A DNA stretch of 64,000 bases from Bordetella sp. LUAb4 (GTDB lineage: Bacteria; Pseudomonadota; Gammaproteobacteria; Burkholderiales; Burkholderiaceae_B), in assembly GCF_021325795.1 (NCBI RefSeq), contig NZ_JAHPZX010000001.1, forward strand, positions 1,240,001 to 1,304,000. The letters run 5' to 3'. Position numbers and translations under genes: made by a program. The notes below the pieces were generated by a model. The model ran no database searches. It saw only the letters and a program-made list of their open reading frames with translations, and was not told where the DNA came from. Each line of letters starts with the position of its first letter. Position 1 is the first letter of the stretch. Positions 35,425 to 43,527 of this stretch are shown piece after piece.

Positions 35425-36627
35425 ATGCCTGCAATCCGCCGCCTGACCTCTGCACCACCCCAGCGTTTCCTCCCGGCTTTATCCTTCCCTGCCCCCTTCC
35501 TTTTCCGCGGCGCCTTGGCCCTCTCCCTCACGCTGACCCTGGCGGCTTGCGACCGCCCGGCGCCGTCCGCGGCCACGGCACCCGCCGAAGTCGGCGTGGT
35601 CACTGTCGCGCCGCGCAGCGTGGAGCTTGCCGATGAATACAACGGCCGCGTCGAAGCGGTGAATACGGCGCGGATACTGCCGCGCGTCGGCGGCTATCTG
35701 GAGCGGGTGACGTACCAGGAAGGGCAGCAGGTCGCACAAGGCACCGTGTTGTTCGTCATCGATCAACGGCCTTACCGCATCGCGCTGGACCGCGCGCAAG
35801 CCCAGCTGCAGCGGGCGCGGGCCACGGCGCGCCTGGCCCAGGTGCAGTTCAAGCGGGTCGGCACCCTGTTCGCGGCGCGCGCCACGTCCCAGGAAGAACT
35901 GGACAATGCGCGCGCAACGGCCGAACAGGCCCGCGCGGATGAACAGGCGGCCAACGCCGCGGTGGCGGACGCCCGCCTGAACCTGGACTACAACGAGGTG
36001 CGCGCGCCGGTGGCCGGACGTGCCGGACGCGCCATGCTGACGGCGGGCAACCTGGCCGTAGCCAACCAATCGCTGTTGACGTCGGTAGTGGCGCAAGATC
36101 CCGTCTACGTCTACTTCGACTGCGACGAACAGAGTTATCTGCGCTACACCGCCGCACGGGGCCAGGCGCGGGATCGTGCGATCTCGGCCAATACCGTGCG
36201 GGTGGCCTTGGCCAACGAGCAAGGCTTTCCCCACACGGGCCAGGTCGATTTTCTCGACAACCAGGTCAATCCCGTGACCGGCACCATACGGGCGCGTGTG
36301 CGCCTGAACAACGCCGGCGGGGTCTTCACGCCGGGCCTGTATGCGCGCGTGCAACTGGTGACCGGTACGGCGCCGCAGGCACTGTTGGTGGACGACAAAG
36401 CCGTGCGCACGGACCAGGACCGCAAATACCTGTATGTCGTATCCACCGACGGCAAGGCCTTGCGCCGCGAGGTCACCCTGGGCCGCCTGGTGGGCGGACA
36501 GCGCATCATCGAGGCGGGGCTGCAGGCCGGGGAACGGGTGGCGGTGGATGGTACGCAGAAGGTGTTCTACTCCGGCGCGCCAGTGAAGGCTGTGCCCTAC
36601 ACCACGCAAAGCGCGGCGGCGGAATAA
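35425..36627 (+). CDS. RND efflux periplasmic adaptor (MexE/AcrA-like lipoprotein)
   Basis: 400 residues from ATG 35425. The N-terminus has a long hydrophobic stretch ending in a lipobox, LTLAAC. The membrane-fusion-protein pattern follows: EYNGRVEAVNTARILPRVGGYLERV, an alpha-helical hairpin rich in Ala/Arg/Glu, LDYNEVRAPVAGRAGRA, and a C-terminal beta-barrel. It links the inner-membrane pump to the outer-membrane factor. First gene of a three-gene operon under the SoxR-type promoter. Confidence 0.94.
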   Translation: MPAIRRLTSAPPQRFLPALSFPAPFLFRGALALSLTLTLAACDRPAPSAATAPAEVGVVTVAPRSVELADEYNGRVEAVNTARILPRVGGYLERVTYQEGQQVAQGTVLFVIDQRPYRIALDRAQAQLQRARATARLAQVQFKRVGTLFAARATSQEELDNARATAEQARADEQAANAAVADARLNLDYNEVRAPVAGRAGRAMLTAGNLAVANQSLLTSVVAQDPVYVYFDCDEQSYLRYTAARGQARDRAISANTVRVALANEQGFPHTGQVDFLDNQVNPVTGTIRARVRLNNAGGVFTPGLYARVQLVTGTAPQALLVDDKAVRTDQDRKYLYVVSTDGKALRREVTLGRLVGGQRIIEAGLQAGERVAVDGTQKVFYSGAPVKAVPYTTQSAAAE

Positions 36628-36639
36628 GGAAGCGCCACC

Positions 36640-39600
36640 ATGGATTTCTCCCGCTTCTTCATCGACCGGCCCATCTTCGCCATCGTCCTGTCCATCATCA
36701 TCTGCGCCTTGGGCGCCATCGCCATCCCCTTGCTGCCCGCCGGCGAATATCCCGAAGTGGTGCCGCCCAGCGTGGTCGTGCGCGCCACCTATCCCGGTGC
36801 CAACCCCAAGGAAATCGCCGAATCGGTAGCCGTGCCGCTGGAAGAGGCGATCAACGGCGTCGAGGGCATCCTGTACATGAAGTCCGTCGCGGGGTCTGAC
36901 GGCAGCCTGCAAGTCGTGATCACCTTCGCCGCTGACGTCGACCCCGACACCGCCGCCGTACGCGTGCAGAACCGCGTGAGCCAGGCCTTGTCGCGCCTGC
37001 CGGAAGAAGTGCGGCAATACGGCGTGACCACGCAGAAGCAGTCGCCCACGCCGCTGATGTACGTGAGCTTCTACTCACCCGACGGCACGCTGGACTCGCT
37101 CTACCTGCGCAACTACCTGACCTTGCACATCAAGGACGAACTGACGCGCCTGGCTGGCATCGGCGACGTCAGCCTGCTAGGCTCCGGCGAGTACGCCATG
37201 CGCATCTGGCTGGACCCCGACCGGTTGGCGGCACGCAATATGACCGCCAGCGACGTCATCGCCGCCGTGCGCGAACAGAACGTCCAGGTGTCGGCCGGCC
37301 AGATCGGCGCGGAACCCGCGCCGCGCGATAACGACTTCCTGGTGCCGATCAATGTCCGCGGCCGCCTGCGTAGCGCGGAAGAATTCGGCGACATCGTGCT
37401 CAAGCAAGGCGGCGACGGCCAGGTGGTGCGCCTGGCCGACGTGGCCCGGGTGCAGTTGGGCTCCAGCGACTACACGCTGCGCTCTTTCATCGACGAGCAC
37501 CATTCCGCCTCGCTGGGGATCTTCCTGACGCCGGGCGCCAATTCCCTGGCGGTCGCCAAGACGGTCTATGCCAAGCTGGACGAACTGGCGCAAAAATTCC
37601 CGCCCGGCATGGCCTACAAACCCGTCTGGGATCCGACGGTCTTCGTGCGCGAATCCATCAGTGCCGTGCAGCACACGCTGATCGAAGCGGTGGTGCTGGT
37701 GGTGCTGGTCGTGATCCTGTTCCTGCAGACTTGGCGTGCCTCCATCATCCCGCTGCTGGCCGTGCCGGTATCGGTGATCGGCACCTTCGCGTGGCTGTAC
37801 CTGCTGGGCTATTCGATCAACACGCTGACCTTGTTCGGCCTGGTGCTGGCCATCGGCATCGTGGTCGACGACGCCATCGTGGTCGTCGAGAACGTCGAAC
37901 GCAACCTGGAACGCGGACTGTCGCCACGCGACGCGGCACACCAGGCCATGCGCGAGGTCTCCGGTCCCATCATCGCCATCGCGCTGGTGCTGTGCGCGGT
38001 GTTCGTGCCCATGACCTTCCTGAGCGGCGTGACGGGCCAGTTCTACAAGCAGTTCGCGGTGACCATCGCCATCTCCACGGTGATCTCGGCAATCAACTCG
38101 CTGACCTTGTCGCCAGCGCTGGCCGCCAAGCTGCTGCGGCCTCACAACGCGAAGAAGGACAGGTTGGCGCGCGCTATCGACCTGTGCTTCGGCTGGCTCT
38201 TCCGGCCCTTCAACCGCTTCTTCCAGCGCAGCTCGGACAACTATCACGGCGTGGTCGGCCGCACGCTCAAGCGCCGCGGCCTGGTCTTCCTGGTGTACGG
38301 GGTGCTGCTGGGCGCGACTGTCCTGCTGATGCGCGTCGTGCCGGCCGGCTTCATTCCCGATCAGGACAAGTTGTACCTGTTCGCCGGCGCCACGTTGCCC
38401 GAAGGCGCGTCCTTGCGGCGCACCGACGAGGTGGCCCGACAGATCACCGACATCGCCCTGCATACCGAGGGCGTCGAGATGGTGCCCGGCTTCAGCGGCT
38501 TCAACGCCTTGCAGATGTCGAACACCCCCAACTCGACCAATCTCTACGTCATCCTCAAACCCTTCGATCAACGCGCGCGCAGCGCCCAGGAGATCAACGC
38601 CGAGCTAGGCGCCAAACTGGCGGGCCTGCGTGGTGGCTTCGCCTACGCGCTGATGCCGCCGCCCATTTCCGGACTCGGCAACGGGTCAGGCTATTCCCTG
38701 TATATCGAAGACCGTGCCGGGCTGGGCTACGGTGCCTTGCAACAGGCGCTGGACAAGTTGCGCGGGGCCATCGCGCAAACGCCTGGCATGGGATTTCCGG
38801 TCAGCACCTACCAAGCGAATGTCCCCCAGGTCGAAGTCAGGATCGATCGCGTCAAGGCCAAGGCCCAGGGCGTGGCGTTGACGGATATCTTCTCCACCTT
38901 GCAGGTCTATCTGGGATCCATGTACGTCAATGACTTCAATCTGTTTGGCCGGGTCTACCGGGTCATGGCGCAAGCCGATGTGCAGCACCGGCAGACCGCG
39001 CAGGATATCGGCCGGCTGCGTGTACGCAACGCGTCCGGAGAGATGGTGCCCCTGGGTTCGATGGTGACGCTGGCCGACGACTATGGACCGGATCCGGTGC
39101 TGCGCTACAACGGCCATCCGGCGGCGGACCTGATCGGTTCGGTCGATCCCAAGCGGCTGTCGTCGGGCGAGACGATCGCCACCATCGAACGCATCGCCAA
39201 GGAGGTGCTACCGACGGGTATCGCGCTGGAGTGGACCGACCTCAGCTACCAGCAGGTGACGCAGAGCAATGCCGCGGCCGTGGTGTTCCCCTTGGCGCTG
39301 TTGCTGGTCTTCCTGGTCCTGGCCGCGTTGTATGAGAGCTGGACGCTGCCCCTGGCGGTGATCCTGATCGTGCCGGTATGCCTGTGCGCGGCGCTGTTTG
39401 GCGTGTGGCTGGCCGGCGGCGACAACAATGTATTCGTGCAAGTGGGCATGGTGGTGCTGATGGGGCTGGCGTGCAAGAACGCCATTCTGATCGTGGAGTT
39501 CGCCCGCGAGCTGGAATTGCGGGAAGGCAGGAATCCTGTCCAGGCGGCGCTGGAAGCGTGCCGGCTGCGCTTGCGCCCTATCGTGATGACATCGGTGGCC

Positions 39601-39807
39601 TTCATCGCCGGCGCGGTCCCGCTGTTGATCGGCAGCGGGGCAGGCAGCGAGATCCGCTACGCCACCGGGGTCACCGTCTTCGCCGGGATGCTGGGGGTGA
39701 CCGTGTTCGGACTGTTCCTGACACCGGTGTTCTATGTCGCCATACGCAAACTGGCCGGCGGCCGCGCCCTGGTTTCCCATGCACCGGCCCAAGGAGCCCA
39801 TGAATGA
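36640..39807 (+). CDS. RND multidrug efflux pump, MexF/AcrB-like
   Basis: 1055 residues with twelve predicted membrane segments and two large periplasmic loops. It begins MDFSRFFIDRPIFAIVLSII. The TM4 proton-relay aspartates are in GIVVDDAIVVVENVER and the TM10-11 region reads GLACKNAILIVEFAREL. This is a hydrophobe/amphiphile exporter, probably for redox-active or aromatic compounds given SoxR control. Twelve bases separate it from the adaptor gene. Confidence 0.95.
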   Translation: MDFSRFFIDRPIFAIVLSIIICALGAIAIPLLPAGEYPEVVPPSVVVRATYPGANPKEIAESVAVPLEEAINGVEGILYMKSVAGSDGSLQVVITFAADVDPDTAAVRVQNRVSQALSRLPEEVRQYGVTTQKQSPTPLMYVSFYSPDGTLDSLYLRNYLTLHIKDELTRLAGIGDVSLLGSGEYAMRIWLDPDRLAARNMTASDVIAAVREQNVQVSAGQIGAEPAPRDNDFLVPINVRGRLRSAEEFGDIVLKQGGDGQVVRLADVARVQLGSSDYTLRSFIDEHHSASLGIFLTPGANSLAVAKTVYAKLDELAQKFPPGMAYKPVWDPTVFVRESISAVQHTLIEAVVLVVLVVILFLQTWRASIIPLLAVPVSVIGTFAWLYLLGYSINTLTLFGLVLAIGIVVDDAIVVVENVERNLERGLSPRDAAHQAMREVSGPIIAIALVLCAVFVPMTFLSGVTGQFYKQFAVTIAISTVISAINSLTLSPALAAKLLRPHNAKKDRLARAIDLCFGWLFRPFNRFFQRSSDNYHGVVGRTLKRRGLVFLVYGVLLGATVLLMRVVPAGFIPDQDKLYLFAGATLPEGASLRRTDEVARQITDIALHTEGVEMVPGFSGFNALQMSNTPNSTNLYVILKPFDQRARSAQEINAELGAKLAGLRGGFAYALMPPPISGLGNGSGYSLYIEDRAGLGYGALQQALDKLRGAIAQTPGMGFPVSTYQANVPQVEVRIDRVKAKAQGVALTDIFSTLQVYLGSMYVNDFNLFGRVYRVMAQADVQHRQTAQDIGRLRVRNASGEMVPLGSMVTLADDYGPDPVLRYNGHPAADLIGSVDPKRLSSGETIATIERIAKEVLPTGIALEWTDLSYQQVTQSNAAAVVFPLALLLVFLVLAALYESWTLPLAVILIVPVCLCAALFGVWLAGGDNNVFVQVGMVVLMGLACKNAILIVEFARELELREGRNPVQAALEACRLRLRPIVMTSVAFIAGAVPLLIGSGAGSEIRYATGVTVFAGMLGVTVFGLFLTPVFYVAIRKLAGGRALVSHAPAQGAHE

Positions 39808-41312
39808 GTATGCCGATATCGAAGTATGCGGCACCGGCGCGGCTGTCGTCGCTGCTGCTGTCCTTGCTGCTGGCGGGATGCGCGGTGGGCCCCGATTTCA
39901 AACATCCCGAGCAGACCCTGCCCGCGCATTTCGCGCGCGCCGCGACGACCCCGTCCGCCCCACAAGTCGATGCCGATGCCCAATTCTGGCGCGGCTTCGG
40001 CGATCCACGACTGGCGGCACTGGTGGGCCAGGCGATGGCCGCCAACCAGGAACTACGTGTCATGGTCGCGCGCTTCGACGCCGCTGATGCCCTGCTGGCC
40101 AGCGCCCGCCTCGACCGCTATCCCACCGTGACCGCCAGCGGCCAGGAAGGCCATCAACTTCTGAGCAAGGACCAGGCCTTCGGCGCCCCGCGCTCGGAAC
40201 GCAGCACGCCCACATCGAGCCTGCAGGCCAATGCCAGCTGGGAACTGGACCTGTTCGGCCGCGTGCGCCGTGGCATCGAGGCGCAGCAGGCGGACACTGC
40301 CGCCAGCGTCGCCGACATCAACGCCATGCGGGTGACGGTGGCCGCCGAAGTGGCCAGCACCTATGTGAATCTGCGCGGCGCACAGGAAAGACTGCGCATC
40401 GCGCGCGCCAATGCCGACAATCAACAGCAGATGGTGGCACTCATCCAGGCCCGCATCGACGCGGGCCGGGGCTCCGACCTGGACCTGGCGCGGGCTCGCG
40501 CACAGTGGCAGACCACGGTCTCACGCGTAGCGGTGTACCAGGCCAACATCGGGGTCGCCCAGCACCGTCTTGCCGTGCTCACCGCGCGTCCGGCCGCCGC
40601 CCTCATCCGTGAACTGGACGCTCCAGCCGCCTTGCCCCAACTGGATACGCGCGTGGATCCAGGCACGCCGGCGGACATGCTGCGACGCCGTCCGGACGTC
40701 GCCGCGGCAGAGGCTCGCCTGCACGCCGCCACGGCGCGCATCGGGGTCGCCACGGCGGACCTGTTCCCACGCCTGACGCTGGGCGGACTCATCGGCAGCG
40801 CCAGCTATTCCTATGGGGTATTCCGGTCCGGCAGCGACACCAACCTGATCGCCCTGGGCATCGATTGGTCCTTCCTCGATATCGGCCGCGTACGCGCGCG
40901 CATCAGCGCCAGCGAAGCCGATGCCGCCGGCCTGCTCGCGCAGTACCAGCAGACCGTGCAATTGGCCCTGGAGGATACCGAGAACGCCTTGTTGCGCTCC
41001 CAGCGCATTGGCGAGGAAGCCGGGCATCTGCGGCGTGCGGCGGACGACAGCGCGACGGCCGTGCGCCTGGCTGACGCCCGCTTCCAGGCTGGCGCCATCG
41101 ATTACTACCAGGTGCTGGACGCGCAGCGTGAGCAGCTACAAGCGCAGGACGCCGCCGCCGATGCCGACATGCGCGGCGCCGCCGCGGTGGTGGCCCTCTA
41201 TAAGGCCATGGCAGGCGGCTGGGATCCCGCCAGCCCTGGCGCGACAGCGGCGCCGGCTCAGTCGACCCACGGGGACCTGGCCGCCGCGACGGCAAACGCC
41301 GGAGGCAGGTAA
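39804..41312 (+). CDS. RND outer-membrane factor (OprM/OprN family lipoprotein)
   Basis: 502 residues. The ATG overlaps the pump stop by 4 bases (ATGA). A signal peptide with lipobox LLAGC is followed by two repeats of the TolC-type fold (WELDLFGRVRRGIEAQQAD, LRRRPDVAAAEARLHAATARIGVATADLFPRL). Its C-terminus (QAQDAAADADMR, VVALYKAMAGGW) is duplicated as a relic at 31709-31831. It is convergent with beta-roll gene e, 92 bp away. Confidence 0.94.
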   Translation: MSMPISKYAAPARLSSLLLSLLLAGCAVGPDFKHPEQTLPAHFARAATTPSAPQVDADAQFWRGFGDPRLAALVGQAMAANQELRVMVARFDAADALLASARLDRYPTVTASGQEGHQLLSKDQAFGAPRSERSTPTSSLQANASWELDLFGRVRRGIEAQQADTAASVADINAMRVTVAAEVASTYVNLRGAQERLRIARANADNQQQMVALIQARIDAGRGSDLDLARARAQWQTTVSRVAVYQANIGVAQHRLAVLTARPAAALIRELDAPAALPQLDTRVDPGTPADMLRRRPDVAAAEARLHAATARIGVATADLFPRLTLGGLIGSASYSYGVFRSGSDTNLIALGIDWSFLDIGRVRARISASEADAAGLLAQYQQTVQLALEDTENALLRSQRIGEEAGHLRRAADDSATAVRLADARFQAGAIDYYQVLDAQREQLQAQDAAADADMRGAAAVVALYKAMAGGWDPASPGATAAPAQSTHGDLAAATANAGGR

Positions 41313-41404
41313 TCCGGGCTCTCAGTGAGCGGGCGTATGCCTGCGCGCATGACTGGGTGCATGACTGGGTGCATGCCTACGCAAGCGTCGGCGATCAGGT
41401 CGCT

Positions 41405-42271
41405 CTACACGTGGAATCGCGATGACCCCGCGCGCAACGTGAATGTCGGTCTCGGGAACGTACTGAAGAGGCCCGGCACGATCAATTTTTCGTTCGTGTC
41501 GGTCCTGCTGGCGACCAGGTCATTTCCCATGCGGCCAATCGTGACATTGTCCTTGGTCGCTCCCGCACCGAACTCGACCGTCAAGTCATCGAGCGGTGCC
41601 TTCAGCGTCGTCACGCCGCCATTGAGTTTCACGTGTCCGCCGCGCTTCAGGCCGCCGGTATCCACCATATTGTTGCCGCCCCCCAGCGTCAACGTGCCCA
41701 AGCGTTCCTTCACGGTGATTTCGTTATTGCCCTTGCCAACGCTAAGCATGGTGAAGCCGCCGGAGATCCGATTGTCGCCATTGCCCACCTGCATGACCTG
41801 GGCGTCACCGGTGAAGTGATTATCGCCGTGTCCCAAGGTGACATTCTTCATCGCCCCGTCGATGCGATTATTGCCGTCGCCGGCGGTCACATTGGCGAAT
41901 TTCCCGGTCACGGTCACCGTGTTCGCGCCGTTGCCCAGCGCGACCCGGTTGAGCATGCCCTTTACCTGGAAGTCGTTGTCGGCATGGACGTTGGGCGCCT
42001 CCGTGTAGCGTTCCGCCGGCTCCGTGAGCACGATGGCTGCCGACGCGGCGCCAGCATCGGAACCTGCACTGGCATCGGCACCGCCGCTGGCCGCGCGGCG
42101 ATGGCGCGCGCTGCGGTCCTGCGGCATGGCAGGGTATGGCTGCAGTTCCGGCAGTGCCTGGGCAGCCTGGCCATGCAGCGCGGCGAGCAGCATGTCATCG
42201 GATACGGGCATGGATGCCCGTGCGAATTGACCCGCGTAGCGAGACCCGGCGATGTTAGAAATATTGTTCAA
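41405..42271 (-). CDS. RTX-like beta-roll repeat protein, paralog e
   Basis: 288 residues. I chose TTG 42271 because aligning the 5' region with paralog d puts this TTG over d's ATG, with the same GGGAGATCAG RBS, and gives MNNISNIAGS, matching MSTISNV in d; ATG 42295 is the alternative. The N-terminal 90 residues are Ala/Gly/Ser-rich. Six clear repeats (LGNGANTV, AGDGNNRI, LGHGDNHF, VGNGDNRI, VGKGNNEI, LGGGNNMV) and a weak seventh follow at 16-20-residue spacing. The C-terminal domain is VTIGRMGNDLVASRTD..LIVPGLF. No signal peptide. Its own promoter element matches that of d. Confidence 0.75.
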   Translation of the reverse strand: MNNISNIAGSRYAGQFARASMPVSDDMLLAALHGQAAQALPELQPYPAMPQDRSARHRRAASGGADASAGSDAGAASAAIVLTEPAERYTEAPNVHADNDFQVKGMLNRVALGNGANTVTVTGKFANVTAGDGNNRIDGAMKNVTLGHGDNHFTGDAQVMQVGNGDNRISGGFTMLSVGKGNNEITVKERLGTLTLGGGNNMVDTGGLKRGGHVKLNGGVTTLKAPLDDLTVEFGAGATKDNVTIGRMGNDLVASRTDTNEKLIVPGLFSTFPRPTFTLRAGSSRFHV

Positions 42272-42690
42272 GAAAACTGATCTCCCTATGCTCATTTGCG
42301 AGCAAGCACCCAGCTTCCACGTTCGCGCCGATCGCCAGAAGCGAATCGACCCTTGCGCAAGCCAGGCGAAGCAATGGAAGAGTCAGTCCTGCAAAAGGGC
42401 TTTTTGTTCCCGGACTATCGAGTCGGCACACAGGCGCTGTTTGACGTGCCGGCGCTGAATCACACACACCTTTTCATGATCCAGCGAATTGCCTGTAGAA
42501 CCTTCGGCTTGCCTATGAAACCCTGGAATCGTCGGGCGACGACGAGTGATTCTCTCGTGGCACGACCAGGGCGAACTCAGAATATTCAGCTATCTTTCAG
42601 CTTGATGCCGAGCAAAATCGCGCGCGCCATCGCCGCTATTTCCGTCTCACTTTGGGAAAAATCCGCGCGCGTACGCGGCTGATTCACACG
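42272..42690 (-). repeat. Upstream flank of paralog e, duplicate of 34244-34670
   Basis: Homologous to the flank of d from the start codon outward for about 400 bp. It keeps the GGAAC-N17-GACTGA element, a GGCGCTGAATCA block, CTGAA direct repeats (CTGAAAGATAGCTGAAT) and GGATTTTTCCCAAAG. The minus-strand short frame here is VNQPRTRADFSQSETE, then a hydrophobic helix (MARAILLGIKLKDS) and a stop near 42600. 42691-42761, up to the livF-type stop, holds nothing I can support. Confidence 0.7.
42383..42410 (-). promoter_or_regulatory. Putative ECF-sigma-type promoter of paralog e
   Basis: On the minus strand GGAAC (42406-42410), a 17-bp gap and GACTGA (42383-42388), followed by CTC; the d copy has TTC. 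Spacing and both boxes are conserved with the d promoter although the bases between them differ. Confidence 0.55.
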
Positions 42691-42761
42691 GGCGCGTGGG
42701 AACCGTCCAGGCAGCGGGAATCGCCCAATCAGCAAGCGCCCCAGTCGACCAGGGCCGCCGG

Positions 42762-43484
42762 TCAGTGAGAGCCACCCAGGTAGGCCGCGACGACGGCGGG
42801 ATCGTGGCGCAGCTTGTCGGGCGTGCCATGCACCGAAATGCGGCCGTTCTCCAGCACATAGCCGTAGTCCGCCACATTCAACGCGGCCGCGGCAAACTGT
42901 TCCACCAGCAGCATGGTCACGCCCTGCTCCTTCAAGCGGCCGATGATGCGGAACACCTCTTCCACCAGAATCGGCGCCAGTCCCATGGACGGTTCATCCA
43001 GCAACACCAGGTCGGGGTTCAACATGACGGCACGCGCCATGGCCAGCATCTGCTGCTCGCCGCCGGACAGGGTGCCGGCCAGTTGGGTGCGCCTTTCCTT
43101 CAGGCGCGGGAACAGATCCATGGCGCGGTCCAAGTCGCCGTCGACATCACCGCGCGGACGCTTGCCCGTCAGGCGTGGATAGGCGCCCAGCCGCAGATTG
43201 TCGGCCACGGACAAGGTCGGGAATACGCGTCGACCCTCCGGCGAATGCGCCAGGCCCAGGCGCGCGATGCGATGCGAATCGAGGCCATCGATACGCTGCG
43301 CGCCCAGTGTGATTTCGCCTGAGGTGGGTTTGATCATGCCCGACAGCGCGCGCATGGTGGTGGTCTTGCCGGCGCCGTTGGAGCCGATCAGCGTCACCAC
43401 CTTGGCCTTGGGCACATCCATGCTGATGCCGTGCAGGACCTTGACTTTGCCGTAGCCCGCTTCGAGGTTCTTGATGGATAACAT
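42762..43484 (-). CDS. livF: ABC transporter ATP-binding protein LivF
   Basis: 240 residues, standard LivF length. Walker A GSNGAGKTT, signature SGGEQQM, Walker B LVLLDEPSMGLAP. Last gene of the second branched-chain amino acid transport operon (receptor, livH, livM-livG fusion, livF). Confidence 0.93.
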   Translation of the reverse strand: MLSIKNLEAGYGKVKVLHGISMDVPKAKVVTLIGSNGAGKTTTMRALSGMIKPTSGEITLGAQRIDGLDSHRIARLGLAHSPEGRRVFPTLSVADNLRLGAYPRLTGKRPRGDVDGDLDRAMDLFPRLKERRTQLAGTLSGGEQQMLAMARAVMLNPDLVLLDEPSMGLAPILVEEVFRIIGRLKEQGVTMLLVEQFAAAALNVADYGYVLENGRISVHGTPDKLRHDPAVVAAYLGGSH

Positions 43485-43527
43485 GTCCGCTTCCTGTTCC
43501 TTGCTTTTTTCGAGTGCTTCCGAGCGC

